A stretch of DNA of 64,000 nucleotides from Tetmemena sp. SeJ-2015 (lineage: Eukaryota; Ciliophora; Spirotrichea; Sporadotrichida; Oxytrichidae). Shown piece after piece: positions 13,026 to 24,546 of the stretch (its first letter is position 1; every line of letters starts with the position of its first letter). The notes beneath the pieces are model-generated. The model worked only from the letters and a program-made list of their open reading frames with translations, had not been told where the DNA came from and did no database searches. Position numbers and translations under genes: made by a program. Where the stretch lies: the NCBI GenBank assembly GCA_027382625.1, contig JAJKFJ010022081.1:62001-126000 (forward strand), written 5' to 3'.

Positions 13026-13238
13026 ATTAGCGAATTTTCATCTCTAATCTTATCTAGATTGCGTTAGTTTTATAAGTTAAATGAATACTAGTCAGGGAGA
13101 AGCAAAGAACAGGGAGAGGAGGATCTCAATAAAAATTCTCTTATTATGTGAGAAAGTCGAGCTTCATATTTATAGTTAAGCAAGACTGCTAGTGTTGTTA
13201 TTATTGTTACTCCTGATTTGATTTTCATTAATTGATTT

Positions 13239-14969
13239 TCAGTCTTCTCTTGTGATCCACTTCGTCCTTTTGCCGTCCTCCCATACTCCAATTTTGATTT
13301 CTCCGTTATTTAGAATGTATTTTCCTTCTCCATGCTACTTTCCGTTGTGCCAGTAACCCTCATACCTCCTGCCATCTGCCCAGTAATACATGCCAAAACC
13401 ATGCTTCTTGTCCATCTAGTATTCACCATCATACAAGCGTCCATCGCTCCATGTGTATTTGCCTTGTCCATGCATGTTATAAAGGAATCTTAAACTGAAA
13501 TCGAAACAAATTTAATTAATCAATTTTTGATATTAAGTTTTAAAGAATTTATAGAGTGGCTTATAGGTTAAAAATTGTAAGCTAATGATTCGGAAAGATG
13601 ACAATTTAAATACCAATCGCATTCATCTCTGAGATGAAACGACGAGATAGCAGCTTTAGGAGAAAAAATGGATTTATGATATGAGCTAACATAATGATAT
13701 AATTTTGAATATAAACTGTCATGGATAATTAATATCTTTAATTGTATTTCCTAATGTGCTTGATTGATATTATCTTTCCAGGAACCTTCATATTTCCTTC
13801 CATCAAGCCAAGTGTAAACACCTTGACCGTTTATTTTGTTATCAAACCATTCCCCTACGTACTTAGAGCCGTCGCTCCACACATAGCTGCCTTTGCCGTG
13901 CTTTTTGCCTTCGTTATAGTAGCCCTCATACTTTGAACTGTCAGCCCATGTTTCCACTCCGAATCCGTGCTGCAAGTCATCTTTCCAATGACCCTCATAC
14001 TTTGCGCCGTTAATATGCGTATAAACGCCATACCCATTTATAATCAATACAAATATATCATTCATTATCTACATGCTAATTATTCTAATTTGCTTTGTCG
14101 TCCTGCCAATCTCCGTCGAAGATATCCCCATCAACGTGCCAAAACTTGCCTCTTCCATGGGCTTTGTTGTTTTACCACTCTCCTTCGTAGCGAGCACCAT
14201 CCGGCCAAATTTAAATTCCAAAGCCATGACGCACCTCGCCCTTCCACTAGCCCTTATAGATAGCACCATTCTTGAACCTAAACTCCTCTCTATTTTCCAA
14301 AGGTAAGTCATCAAAGTTTGCATTTAATTACCTACTCATTAAAATTTCATATATATTTAGCATCCATGTTCTGTTGATATTCAGCGCCACCGTCATATCT
14401 TCCACCGCTTACTCCTTAGAACTTTCTTTCTTAACCTTCAATAAAATTAAGAGGTAGTTATATGAGAGATGCAAGTAAAATCACTTTGCCTTTAGGATGG
14501 CACACCTCCGTTTGTAGTTGCGTTGCTGAAGCCTTCGTGATGCTGGCCTAGCTTTGAATTGTTAAGCTATCCGTTGCCCTGAACTTACTTTAAAAATATA
14601 GACAATCATAAAATGGATTTTTTTTATAAATTACTTAAGTTTATCATTCATATATTAGTTTTGAGTGCCACTCCTTGCTTGATTATAGATCTATCTATGC
14701 TGGTCTTCACTGTAGCTCTAGTCAATTTAAATCATTTTTTGAGCATCCTTATAAAATACAATGAGAGCCTATTTTCTAGCTAATTTTTTATTTTATGCTT
14801 TTCAATGCTAATTCTTATGTACATTTTTTTCTATCTTTACTTTACAAATTACACACATTTCGATTGCACTCATTAATTTTAAATTTATAACTATATCCTT
14901 ATTATCGATAGACAATTCGTGTTCCTTTTCATCTCTATTGCAATTGCAGTTCGAACAGTTTGCACCCAT
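13239..14969 (-). CDS. MORN-repeat protein
   Basis: ATG at 14969-14967, TGA at 13239-13241. After removing six IESs the minus strand encodes one uninterrupted protein. It begins MGANCSNCNCNRDEKEHE (an N-myristoylation-type glycine plus a Cys cluster), then a Q/G-rich linker, then about 12 MORN units of the form YEGxWxxxxxHGxGxxxWxDGxx. It ends GVWEDGKRTKWITRED. MORN proteins bind membranes or scaffold cortical structures, and an acylated N-terminus fits a cortical role; that role is inferred. No intron was needed. All six junctions are non-scrambled and colinear, making this the cleanest example of an IES-interrupted gene in the window. Confidence 0.9.
13477..13773 (-). other. IES, pointer TTAT, 293 bp removed
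   Basis: Copies at 13477-13480 and 13770-13773. Joining gives WKDNMHGQGKYTW, a perfect MORN unit. This is the largest IES of the gene. Confidence 0.8.
14036..14091 (-). other. IES, pointer ATTT, 52 bp removed
   Basis: Copies at 14036-14039 and 14088-14091; the join reads DDKANGYGVYTH. Confidence 0.8.
14320..14363 (-). other. IES, pointer GCAT, 40 bp removed
   Basis: Copies at 14320-14323 and 14360-14363; the join reads NMDANFDDLPLENR. Confidence 0.8.
14416..14495 (-). other. IES, pointer TTAG, 76 bp removed
   Basis: Copies at 14416-14419 and 14492-14495; the join reads VPSQGVSGGRYDGG. Confidence 0.75.
14585..14636 (-). other. IES, pointer TTACTT, 46 bp removed
   Basis: Copies at 14585-14590 and 14631-14636; the join reads NDKLKQVQGNGQLNN. 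Confidence 0.8.
14745..14902 (-). other. IES, pointer ATCCTTAT, 150 bp removed
   Basis: Copies at 14745-14752 and 14895-14902; the join reads SIDNKDAQKMIQIDQ. Confidence 0.85.
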
Positions 14970-16047
14970 TGCGGTTGATAGTTCCTGTTTAATTAAATTA
15001 TTGTTGACTTTATTATAAATTCTTAAATTCTTAACACTAAACATTTTATAAAAAAGCGACTCTCTTGTCATCTTCAAATAATCTTCAACATCAAAAAGTG
15101 GGAAAGAAATAAGTCTACGCATTTGAACATTTCGCAGATTGACTTTCTATCTCTGAATTTTATTTTCCCTATTCCTAAACCATTTTATTATTTTTACTGA
15201 TATGTAAAGAAATGAATGTTCATGGACTAATTGTATTTAAAATGTGGTGATGCTTTAATTACTCTGGAGCTCTTTAACTGTTAAAAAGTAGTGAAGAGTG
15301 GTATTAATTATTATAGTTACCATCTAATTTAAATTTAGGACTCGTCCATATAATAAATAGAAGGTTGCCCACTAAGTGGCAGTTGAAATAGCTAAACTCC
15401 AACTAGTTTGATATCCAATCAAACTTATTAATAGTATTTTCTTTTATATCTTCGTAGCTTAGAAGAGAGAAATGTTGTGGCGCATGCATCAGCATCAGCA
15501 ATATCTACTTGATAATTATTTTTGTCACTTATTACTTCGAATTGACTTCGCCATCACAGAGGATGCATGATTTTAAAGCTCTAAAAATCACATGCGGAAT
15601 CGAATGATGCAATAATCATTATATCCAAGCACCTCAACTGCTACAGAACTTGCCCATTAACTATTGAGTAAGTTTCCAATAATTATCTGCTATATTAAAA
15701 ACCTCGTTCGCAAAGTTTAATTGCAGGAACCACCACTTAAAAGCAAGACATGTAAATCTTAGAAAATAATGACCGAACCCCTTTCGAGATTTACTCTCAC
15801 ACCAAAATATCAATCCTCAAATCCTCCAGTCAAACCTCATAATATTGCTTAACATGGGTTATAACTCTATTGTCGCATCTCTGATTAAATAATAAAGAGT
15901 GAGATAGATATATAAAGAATTAATATGATAGTGGTGTCGCGATTGCAGATCATATTAATTACAAAATACATGAACTTGAGAGTGGATGAGTCGAGTATTA
16001 TGAGAGTCACATACGAATAGTTTGTATCGACGAAATATCTTCTGAAT

Positions 16048-16218
16048 TTTTTAGCAGGTTTATGATAACTGCAAGTTGCTTAAGTGATCACTATAATAAT
16101 AAGAGCTCATTTCATCACTTTAAGGGAAGACATGTAAACATCAGCAGCCAATGAAAATCAAGAGCCTGCTCACTAACAACCCGCAATTATTTCATAAAGT
16201 GCATCATTTTGCGTTCCA
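16048..16218 (+). repeat. Direct repeat copy 1 (about 171 bp)
   Basis: Runs from tttttagcagg to ttgcgttcca. It is nearly identical to 16601-16770, with only a few substitutions and one single-base gap. It has no coding capacity that I can support. Confidence 0.85.
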
Positions 16219-16600
16219 TTTATTTTGCATGTTGAATTTGAAAAACCAATGGAAAATTATTTAAATATGGCTACTGTTAGCTAAAGCAATAATGAAATTG
16301 TCATAGAAAAAGTCTTACATGATTTGATTGGAAGAATATTCACAAATGATGAGCAAAGTTTTTCATTGAGTGCTCTCTAAGTGAATCAAAGGCAAATGCA
16401 TATTTCTTTTTAGATTTCAGTTGCGTGCCATTTATTAATTTATTGAATTTTCTAAGTGCTCAATTAAACTCCACCCTGTAATTGTTTTTCTGTTTATTTT
16501 AAGTAAATTCATATTTCGTGATCAACTATTCGGATTTGACCTATAATGGGTATGAGTCACTATAAACTATTTTTAATAGGAACTAAATATCTTTTACACT

Positions 16601-16770
16601 TTTTTAGCAGGTTTATGATAACTGCAAGTAGCTTAAGTGATCACTATAATAATAAGAGCTTATTTCATCACTTTAAGGGAAGACATGTAAACATCAGCAG
16701 CCAATGAAAATCAAGAGCCTGCTCACTAACACCCGCAATTATTTCATAAAGTGCATCATTTTGCGTTCCA
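16601..16770 (+). repeat. Direct repeat copy 2 (about 170 bp)
   Basis: Second copy, in the same orientation, with about 380 bp of unrelated AT-rich sequence in between. It may represent ends of an element or a local duplication. Confidence 0.85.
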
Positions 16771-17144
16771 CTCTCTTTCTTAAGGAAAAGTAGTGAAACT
16801 GCAATTAATCTCACTCTAGTAGTGATTTGTAAAAAATCTCCAGTGTGATAAATAAATTCAAGCAAAAGAAGTAAAAACTTATAAAATCTAACTTGATTTA
16901 AAAACACTCTAAATGTTTGGTTAAAGGTAGTATAACTATCAATACTAAACTTTTAAACTAATAAATCCTCATGCCAAGAGAAGTTAAAGAGCAAGAAAGG
17001 AGAATCCATCGTCAGTTGTTTAAAATATAATTTGCTGTTTAAATAGACACGATATGGTTATCTCTAATTGTTAAAGTCTTCTCATTATTTAATTTAACTT
17101 TCACTAATTTTTAACTTGCCTAGTGAAGCAGTAAAATCTGATTT

Positions 17145-19630
17145 TCAAAATCTAGACTTGAATACGACTGCGAGAAAGGGAGAGCGTGGAATTGAGAAAG
17201 CCTCCCCCTATCTGATAAATGCAACATACTGTGTAATGCAAGCTGAGCTTTCTTATCCGATTGGCTTCTTCAACGAAGAACATGAACTTAGACTACTCAA
17301 AGCTTAGGCTGAAGAACATTGTATGCAATCTTTCAAATTCTAACAAGCTGCGACTTAAGTTGACCCTAAAGCTTCAGTGTTATCTTAAAAGCAGCCTGCT
17401 CATGAGTATTAAATTTCAACTTATATAACTTTTATTAAACTCAAGCTTAATAGCAAACAGTTGCAGCATCCTCATCGTTAGCGAACGTAAAATCTCAAGA
17501 GCATCTGCAGTCAGCCTAGAGTTTGCGTTCAGGGGTGATGAGTCCAGGCATGCGCACTCAGCAAGCTTTCAATGAGAATGATGCCATCTACGAACGAGCT
17601 ATCTTGATTATTCCTTACAGATCACCGGACACTGTCAAGTAAATTGAATCAGCCTTTGAGAACATAAACATGGAAGGGCTTGGAGTTGACAACGTTCGTT
17701 ACCTAAACACCAAAGAGTTTAGCGAGGAAGAGCGTAAGAATCGCAAGCTAGATGTCCTAGGAGGATTTGAATTGATGGATGCAGAGATGCGCATCTATAT
17801 AGTTGAAGGACTTGGAGGAGAGGGCAGAGGCATGCAAAAGTTTTACCTTGAAAACTAGAGACAGAGACCCAACGATAAGAAGTTCAAGTTGCTCTATAAC
17901 CCCGAGGTGCGCTTCAAGAATAGACTCTATCTCGACTTTAACGTACAGCTCAAGAAAATTAAGCTGAGAGATCCCTTAACGCGAATCATGGGATCGCCTG
18001 ATGTGTACCTTCGCTCAAAGACTCCAGAGGATATCTATGACACCCTATAGAAGTTTGCTGAGATGAGAAAGCTAGAGAGAATGACTTTAGTGAGGGATTT
18101 TGATCTCTTCCCCGTAGTAGAGAGACTATTAAACTTGGAGCGCAAGTATGGAGATTCTCTTTCCTATGAAGACTTGTACGGACTTAAGAACAAGCCTAAG
18201 AGAAAGCGAGTTGGTGATGAGACCCTCTCCGTTAACTTTAAATTGAAATGTGTTGCTAAAGTTTAGTAATAACTTCGCAGATGACACAATCGACAAGAAG
18301 AGTGTTACAGCGGTTTCGCAAATGACTGGTTCTCAATTCGACAAGCGTTCAATGACAGCTGAAAATTTTAACTAGAGCAAGACCTAGTCTGCTCTTAAGC
18401 AGCCTCCCAAGCAGACCTTTCAAAGAGATAGAACTTTTTTTAAATTTATAAATATTGGAAGTTAAATTCTTGTAATGTTTATGAACTGTGTACAAGGGAG
18501 CGACTGAGACCAATAACTTAGACTTTGAAGAAAGCTTAAAGAAAAGATAAGAAGCTCCCCCCAGAAATGTAACCCAAGAGTTTTTTATACACTTGCAAAG
18601 AGCTTTTATATGATAGAGTAGAAAGAGAAACTGCAGTCAATGAGTATGGGAAGACCACCCAAGGAGCGAATGAGTATCCCTGAAGGAGTGGAAGTTTTCA
18701 TGTATGGCAACTAGAAGCTGAACATTTGGGAGTTCTAGAAGGAGCAGCTGCGAAAGTAGATATCAAACGACACAAAGAACTTTTACACATACTCCAAGGA
18801 CTTCCTCACTCTGGCTTTCCCTCTCATCAATGAAAATGAGATCAAAGTTAAGGAGAAGGAGGAGAATGAAAGCAAATGGAAAACCAAGAAAGGATTCGAC
18901 TAGCTTATTAAAAAGTCAACTTATGCTGAGCACCCTAAGAAACCTCCTCAGTCTATAATAGATGACTTGTAGATTCCTTATGTAGAACAGCTTAGAGAAA
19001 AACTGGAGGCCATGAAAGGCAAACCAGTTGAGATAGAGGGCAAACCCACCTTCTAAAAGAACTTCAGAGTGCCTCCTACTTTCTCTGACAGAGAATTCTT
19101 CAACACTGTCTTTATCTCAGGAGATGACATGGTGAAGGAACTGCAGATGCTGCAGTAGAAGGAACTAGAAACCTGGAAGAGCAAGTTAGTAGTTGAAAAT
19201 CCTCATTTCCAAGTCAACACTATTCAGCACTAGAGACCTGGCCAGATTGAAAAGCACAGAAACCAAGTTCATCCATTTCTATTTAAAGAAGAATTAATTA
19301 AACCTGCTAGAGGATCCTCCTAAGAAAGTAGGTTTGAGATTAGGCAACTCCAGACTGAAGCAGCTTGCAGAGAGACAAATCATGGGCACCAAATACACCG
19401 AGAATATTCCCTCTACAATCTTCGCAAACGCTGCTTTCATCGATCCACTGAAGACTCTGCCCAAACTTAAGGAGAAAGACCCAACTATGATGACTGGTGG
19501 CAGCAGGGACTTCAACACTAATATCAAGAACGATACCCTCAGCTATTCCCCCAAGAGCAAGAAAGTTTTTATCTAGCCAGTATCGACTCAGGAGAAACAA
19601 GGCGCCAAGTGGCATGCATCCCACGAATGA
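17145..19630 (+). CDS. CFAP92/KIAA1257-like protein, 3' half (scrambled)
   Basis: This segment begins in mid-protein at the pointer TCAAAATCTA (17145-17154) and ends at TGA 19628-19630. It encodes the conserved blocks ILIIPYRSPDTVKQIESAFE, VRYLNTKEFSEEERKNRKLD, VLGGFELMDAEMRIYIVEGL, LLYNPEVRFKNRLY and KIKLRDPLTRIMGSPDVYLR, which I associate with the CFAP92/KIAA1257 ciliary family; that assignment is from memory. The tail is P/K-rich. Four IESs are well supported, and a fifth near 19.28-19.32 kb (pointer AAAG, 40 bp) is plausible. The 5' half lies downstream at 19771-21079, so the MIC order is 3' half then 5' half on the same strand. Confidence 0.75.
17407..17439 (+). other. IES, pointer TATTAAA, 26 bp removed
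   Basis: Copies at 17407-17413 and 17433-17439; joins HEYQTQAQQQ to TVAASSSLANVKSQ in frame. Confidence 0.8.
18233..18275 (+). other. IES, pointer TAACTT, 37 bp removed
   Basis: Copies at 18233-18238 and 18270-18275; the join reads LSVNFADDTIDKKS. Confidence 0.8.
18431..18487 (+). other. IES, pointer GAACT, 52 bp removed
   Basis: Copies at 18431-18435 and 18483-18487; the join reads QRDRTVYKGATETN. Confidence 0.8.
18577..18619 (+). other. IES, pointer AGAGT, 38 bp removed
   Basis: Copies at 18577-18581 and 18615-18619; the join reads NVTQEQKEKLQSMSM and removes an in-frame TGA. Confidence 0.75.
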
Positions 19631-19770
19631 CCAATAAATATAGAGACCTCTTTAATTATTTAAGTTCAGGATTTCACTCGTACTTAACTTAGAAGATAGG
19701 ATCATTGCATGAGATCGTTGTTCGTTTAAGATTATTGTGAGAGATGAGGAATTAGAATATATAAAATAAA

Positions 19771-21079
19771 ATGCCCCCTAAGAAAGCTGCACCTGCCAAG
19801 AAGGACGATAAGGTAACTTACATTTAACTTGACACAGTTTATCTTTATAATCTTTAATTTAGCAAGAAAACCTTGATGACCCAGTGCCTATAACTTAAAA
19901 TGTACTTCATAAGTGATTAAAGATAGTTGTTGTTTATTGTAAGAATGAATGTCAGTTTAAGATAGTTTTCGAAGCCAAACAAGAAGCCGGCCACTACTTC
20001 AAACTCAAATTTGATTGGATCTCAGTCAATGGAGATCAGATTATAAAGCATTATGCAATTTACATCTCACACATATATACTTGCAGATTGATTTCCCGAA
20101 GCACGATACTGGTTTCTTCAGAGACTGGAACTTAATCAAGATCGAGGGTGAGGAACCCAAGCCTCCAGAAGCGGAGGTTCAAGCTGCTGGAGGCAAAGGT
20201 GCGCCAGCTGCAAAGAAGCCTCCTGCCCCTGCTGCTAAGGGAGACCCTAAAAAGGGTGGAGCATTAGAAGAGATAACTGACAACAGGCCTAGATAAATCT
20301 CCTTCTCCAAAGATTTTGGAGCTGAAGCTGGTGGTAATGGAGTCAGAATCACTGAAGAAGTAGCAAAAAGACTTGCAGACACCTATATGAAAATAGAAGT
20401 CATTGAAGTTAATAGGGAAACACAGGAAGAGCAACCCAGAGATGTGATATAGCTTGACTTGTCATGCTTGCTCTTTGCGAGAGGAAAGGTGGATTTCCAG
20501 TGGAGCTTTGATAAATTGAAACCTCTTTAGATCCACTACTTGAACATCTAGATTCTGAGTGAGACTCCCTTGCTTTCAGACTTCCTAAGGAAGAAACTAA
20601 ACCCCCTGCAAATAAACCTAGTGGCCTGCAAAGATATCCCTTACAAGACAGAGCACAAGTACAAGCCCATCCACTGCGTTGTCAAATTCATAGATGGGAG
20701 GTAGTTTCGCACCCTTGAGTTTCCTCAACAGCCCTTCATTAAGTTCTTCCACAGACATGTGTTTCTAGTGGGGATGCATGATCAAGTGCAACTCAAGGAA
20801 CTTCTGGCCACTCAACTTGTAAAGGTAGATCAAATTATATAATCTACTAGAATATAGTCTATATTATAAGAATATAGTGAAATAAGGGTTTGAAGTATTT
20901 AAGATTTGCACGACTGTGATGAGTATGTGGCTCAAGAGGATGAGAAAGATGCGAAGTTCTCTGTGGGTTGTGCAAAGTTTACATTCAAGGACTTCCTCAG
21001 AAGCAACTGCAAAGAACTCAAGCTTCGCTCCGATGTCTTCCCAGTCAAGAAGGAACTCATAGACAACACTCAAAATCTA
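19771..21079 (+). CDS. CFAP92/KIAA1257-like protein, 5' half (scrambled)
   Basis: ATG at 19771 opens MPPKKAAPAKKDDK, a typical K/A/P-rich N-terminus. A 50-nt intron follows, then a 53-nt intron (GTACTT...GTCAG, ending near 19962) that removes an in-frame TGA. A P/A/K-rich linker (PPAPAAKGDPKKGG) leads into blocks such as RDVIQLDLSCLLF and KYKPIHCVVKFIDG. The coding sequence ends at the pointer TCAAAATCTA (21070-21079). Joining that pointer to 17145-17154 reads DNTQNLDLNTTARKGERGIE without a frame break. The boundary near 20.83-20.90 kb (intron or IES) is unresolved. Confidence 0.75.
20037..20089 (+). other. IES, pointer CAGATT, 47 bp removed
   Basis: Copies at 20037-20042 and 20084-20089; the join reads NGDQIDFPKHDTGF. 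Confidence 0.8.
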
Positions 21080-21218
21080 ATTAAAACTGTACTCCCCATT
21101 TCACAAAGAGTTTCATTTGCTAAAAGTTTAAATGCAATTGAATTAATTTGATAATTATATTGCTCAAATACTATCACTCAAAATCTATATTCAGAAGAAT
21201 TTCTAGAGCCATGAATTC

Positions 21219-21556
21219 AGTATTATTCGTGCAGTCCAGATTTTCAAAAACTTCTGAGTTTGCTTCTGTAAGGCCTGGACGAGCGAGGAAGAAGCACTTG
21301 TTATCTGGGTTAAAACTTGGTACTTTAAGCGTTCCTTGTCGGCCGAGTATTGCAACAAAAATTTGAAATAAAAAGGTAATTTACTGATTTACTAAATCCC
21401 ACAATTATAGGGAACATTCCTGACCAACATGCCAATTATAGATTGTTTAGAAGCTACTTCTCTAAAGTTCAGTGAAAAGAAAAAAAACGGTGGCTTCTTA
21501 CTGTAAAACTGGCTTCCCAACCAATAGTGTAAAATCGGGGCTGAACTGATAATATT
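21219..21556. mobile_element. MITE-like element, copy 1 (338 bp)
   Basis: Imperfect terminal inverted repeats: AGTATTATTCGTGCAGTCC on the left, and on the right the complement of AATATTATCAGTTCAGCCCC. The interior shares long blocks with 56572-56908, including the run around cctggacgagcgaggaagaa. There is no transposase ORF, so it is non-autonomous. Confidence 0.8.
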
Positions 21557-21570
21557 GAGCAGTATTTATT

Positions 21571-21978
21571 ATGAGTATAAAGAAAGGAATGAACACAAAA
21601 TCTAATGAGCAAATCAAGGAGAAGCTTCTCTAAGAAAATACTAGCTCTTCTTCAACACCAGAGTAGTATAATGAGTCTCCCCCAGCAAACGCCCAGCCTC
21701 CTAATTAGAATCACAGGAACGGCCAAGCCCCCAAATAAAATACCCCCATGGATACAAGAAGACAGGTTAATCGGAATTACAGAGGAACTCCTCATGTTGC
21801 AGTGAGGCAAGGACTGCTCGGAGGTTTGGATAAAACCGATAGTGGACAAGGATAGCTAGATGAATATCCTTATCAAAATATAATAATATCTTAAATAATC
21901 CTTAAGTTCAAGTAGTTTAGAAGATCAGCTCTGACTCTAAGCTTCGAGTGTTCTTTTTCAATTTAAGGAGACAGATGA
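21571..21978 (+). CDS. Hypothetical N/P/Q-rich ORF
   Basis: ATG at 21571, only 15 bp beyond the MITE. The frame MSIKKGMNTKSNEQIKEKLL... then N/P/Q/T-rich, including TRRQVNRNYRGTPHV, is clean to about 21880. It then turns into AT-rich, less protein-like sequence up to TGA 21976-21978. It could be the first coding segment of the downstream membrane protein or an orphan segment of another gene. No domain is recognised. Confidence 0.4.
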
Positions 21979-22191
21979 TAATTGATCCCTGTCGTCGACT
22001 CATTTTCATTACAGAATGATCGATAGTGAGAATAATAATTTTCAATATCTGTGCAGGCTCTATTGTGAATATGCATATCATAGTGACTTTAGTGATAGTT
22101 TACGAGAAAGTAAGGTACTAGCATTTGAAATTCCGTCTTCCCCTTTTTTCTACAAGCCTTCTTTGCTTCAAAATTAAATCTTGCTGTTTAG

Positions 22192-23621
22192 ATGACGATG
22201 GATGTCTCTTCCTACACACACAGTATCATTCCCTTGATTAGTCTTGCAGCCCTGTGCTTGTTAACCACCGTGTTATCTATGTTTGTTCTGATGGGGGACT
22301 TATTTCGCAGTGGCTGTTTGGCTTGGCATAGGGACTCAATCGGAATACTGCTTTAAAGAATGATCTTCTCTATTTGCTTCCTCTGCTCCAGTATATATCT
22401 CTACAACTATGTCTAAGTAAGAGAATGTGAAGCCACCGATTAATAACCTATCGATCCAATACAGAATAATTCTACCTACCTCAATCTGTAAGATTTTTTC
22501 ATATCATTAAATTCTGATAGAGAAGATGACTGAAGTGGAAGGTGTCTAGCAATATACTTTGCTCTCTTGTCTCACACCCTTACTTGTCTTCTTAGGGCTT
22601 TCTCTTCTTAAGGTAAGCTTCCATTAATGCTAGCTTTTGCTTAGAATTAATGTGTAGGTGACTTGCATCAAAATCTAAGAACGCTTTACTGTGGATAATC
22701 ATCACAATTGCCTTTACTTGTTAGGCTGTTCTTGTGCACTATGAAATTGATGAGGGCATGAACAGCATCCCAGTATTTCTGAATGCTCTGCCCTTGTGCA
22801 TTATCCTCATAGCATTTTCAAGCTATCAGACTTGGAACATTGTGCATGAGAAAGACCCAGCTGCTGTAATGCTTAAGGGCTATAACTAGCAAGTGCAGGA
22901 CGATTTACTCTCTTACCACTTGCTTTCGTCACCTTCTGCTACGTTATTTCCATCATAACCAGTCTAACTCTTATCAAATCAACCCAACTTGCCAATCCAT
23001 CAAAAAAATACAAGACACTTGACCATTGTTCATAGAATTGAAAAGGTATATTTAGTCTCAGATACTAATTTCAGTTTTAAAGTACCTTTATTGTTGAATG
23101 AAAATGGAGAGGCGATAATAGGATACGTGATATTGAGCACAGTGGTGTACCTGGTGTTTTAAATAGAGTTTGCAGGCGAAGTTTACCTAGACATAATATT
23201 CCAGCAGTTCGACTTTGAGGTGATAGAGACCAAATTACCGCCTAAAGGACGTGTGGGGCAACAAAAACAGAGCAGGTGCTGCCGCTAATGCTTAAAGCCA
23301 GACACTCCTAAAATGGAACCACACCCGCTTAACCTAACTTGAAACTCAATCATAAGAATATTGATAGAGTTGCATTTAATTATGAAGCAGCAAAGGCTTT
23401 AGGAAATCGCAAATAGCAGCAGAGTCAGAGTTGTTTAGTAAAATGATAGTGCTCCCAATAAAAGCAGAGCCATCTATGCTAATGCAAGAACTATGCTCAA
23501 TGCAAAGCCACTCACGAATGGAGCCTAAGTATCTGATCTTAAGAAACCTTTGCTAAGTTAGCAAATGAAGAAGATATCTTAATTAGAGAACACTTAAAAA
23601 AATTATTCATTTAATTGGTGA
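22192..23621 (+). CDS. Polytopic membrane protein (GPCR-like)
   Basis: From the ATG at 22192 the frame shows several hydrophobic spans: IIPLISLAALCLLTTVLSMF, RMIFSICFLCSSIYLYNYV, a third around CLTPLLVFLGLSLL, NALPLCIILIAFSSY, and one around IIGYVILSTVVYLVF. The soluble tail ends LENTQKNYSFNW before TGA 23619-23621. Spacing and a short N-terminus suggest a 7TM-like receptor of a ciliate-specific type, but no diagnostic motif was found. The frame is restored by an IES at 22485-22516. Boundaries near 22.6-22.7 and 23.35-23.45 kb are unresolved. Confidence 0.5.
22485..22516 (+). other. IES, pointer TCTG, 28 bp removed
   Basis: Copies at 22485-22488 and 22513-22516; the join reads YLNLIEKMTEVEG. 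A GT-AG intron here gives the wrong phase. Confidence 0.7.
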
Positions 23622-23959
23622 GAATATATATCTGACTCGAATAGTCCCCCCAACCGACCGTGAAAACTAGGATGTGTGATTTATAGATTTAAGTATTATA
23701 ATTGATAATTGATGATGATGAAACGATTATTAGGAGTAGTACGCTAAGTTAACTTGATTGATAAATGTTATTATTATCGCACAGAATAATGAATCAATGC
23801 TCATAATTACGAAAGCTTATAACCTCAAAACTTAAAGTGTAAAGAGAAAGAAGGGAGAGCTTTGAATTTAAGTCTTATTTATTAACATCAGTGTATTAAA
23901 TATCTGCTCACTCTACATGCGCAGTGTGAAGCTCTCTCAGACTGGAGTAGAAGTGTGAC

Positions 23960-24217
23960 TCACTGAGAGTGAGGGAATCTGAACTTGTATGAGGCAACAG
24001 AGTAGGGGATGAAGAATCTTCTTGCTCTTCTGTTGAGTTCATAGGTGCTCTGTCCTCCAGCGAATGTGAGCTTCTCTGGGAACTTGCCAGTGACGAGCAC
24101 AAGGATGAAGCCCATGTAGAGCATGGCGAAGTTCATAGTTCTGGGGTGCTTGAAGTAGAAAGCTCTGTACTCATCGAAAACACCCATGGGAGCTCTGAAG
24201 ATCTATCTGAAAACCAT
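23960..24217 (-). CDS. Small single-span membrane protein, 85 aa
   Basis: ATG 24217-24215 to TGA 23960-23962, uninterrupted. The protein has one hydrophobic segment (MLYMGFILVLVTGKF), an R-rich patch (ELNRRARRFFIPY) and strong bias to AAG, CTC, TTC and ATC codons, unlike its AT-rich surroundings. This suggests a highly expressed gene, for example an accessory subunit of a mitochondrial complex. That function is inferred; no family is recognised. No IES is present. Confidence 0.6.
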
Positions 24218-24546
24218 TTTGTAATGAAGACACTAATTTTATTATTACAATCGCACATGATGAGAAACAACTTATGATACAATGATATGAAGGGAAAGGA
24301 GGATGGGGGAAACAAGGGAGAATCCAAACTAGAGGAGAATTTGGGATTAGAGATTAAATTTAGAATAAGCAAACATGAATTTGAAAGGGAAGTAATACAA
24401 TCAGAGGGGAGGAGGGGCGGCAGCAACTCTGAGTTATGAAGATGACCTCCTGGCTTCAATCAGCTAGTTAGACAGACTTGCAAGTAATTTAACAGTCTTG
24501 TTCTTGTGAATGAGGAGTGCTTAATATATGTTTGATAGAGCTGGAC

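Larger units (their letters stand above)
15200..17090. other. Non-coding AT-rich germline DNA
   Basis: I see no gene here. It contains the two copies of a direct repeat listed separately and probably corresponds to eliminated DNA between loci. Confidence 0.5.

Noticed and set aside
17116..17144. TTG or CTG start for the 17.1-kb coding segment
   Set aside because: The frame only becomes meaningful at the pointer TCAAAATCTA; the start codon is at 19771 on the other half.
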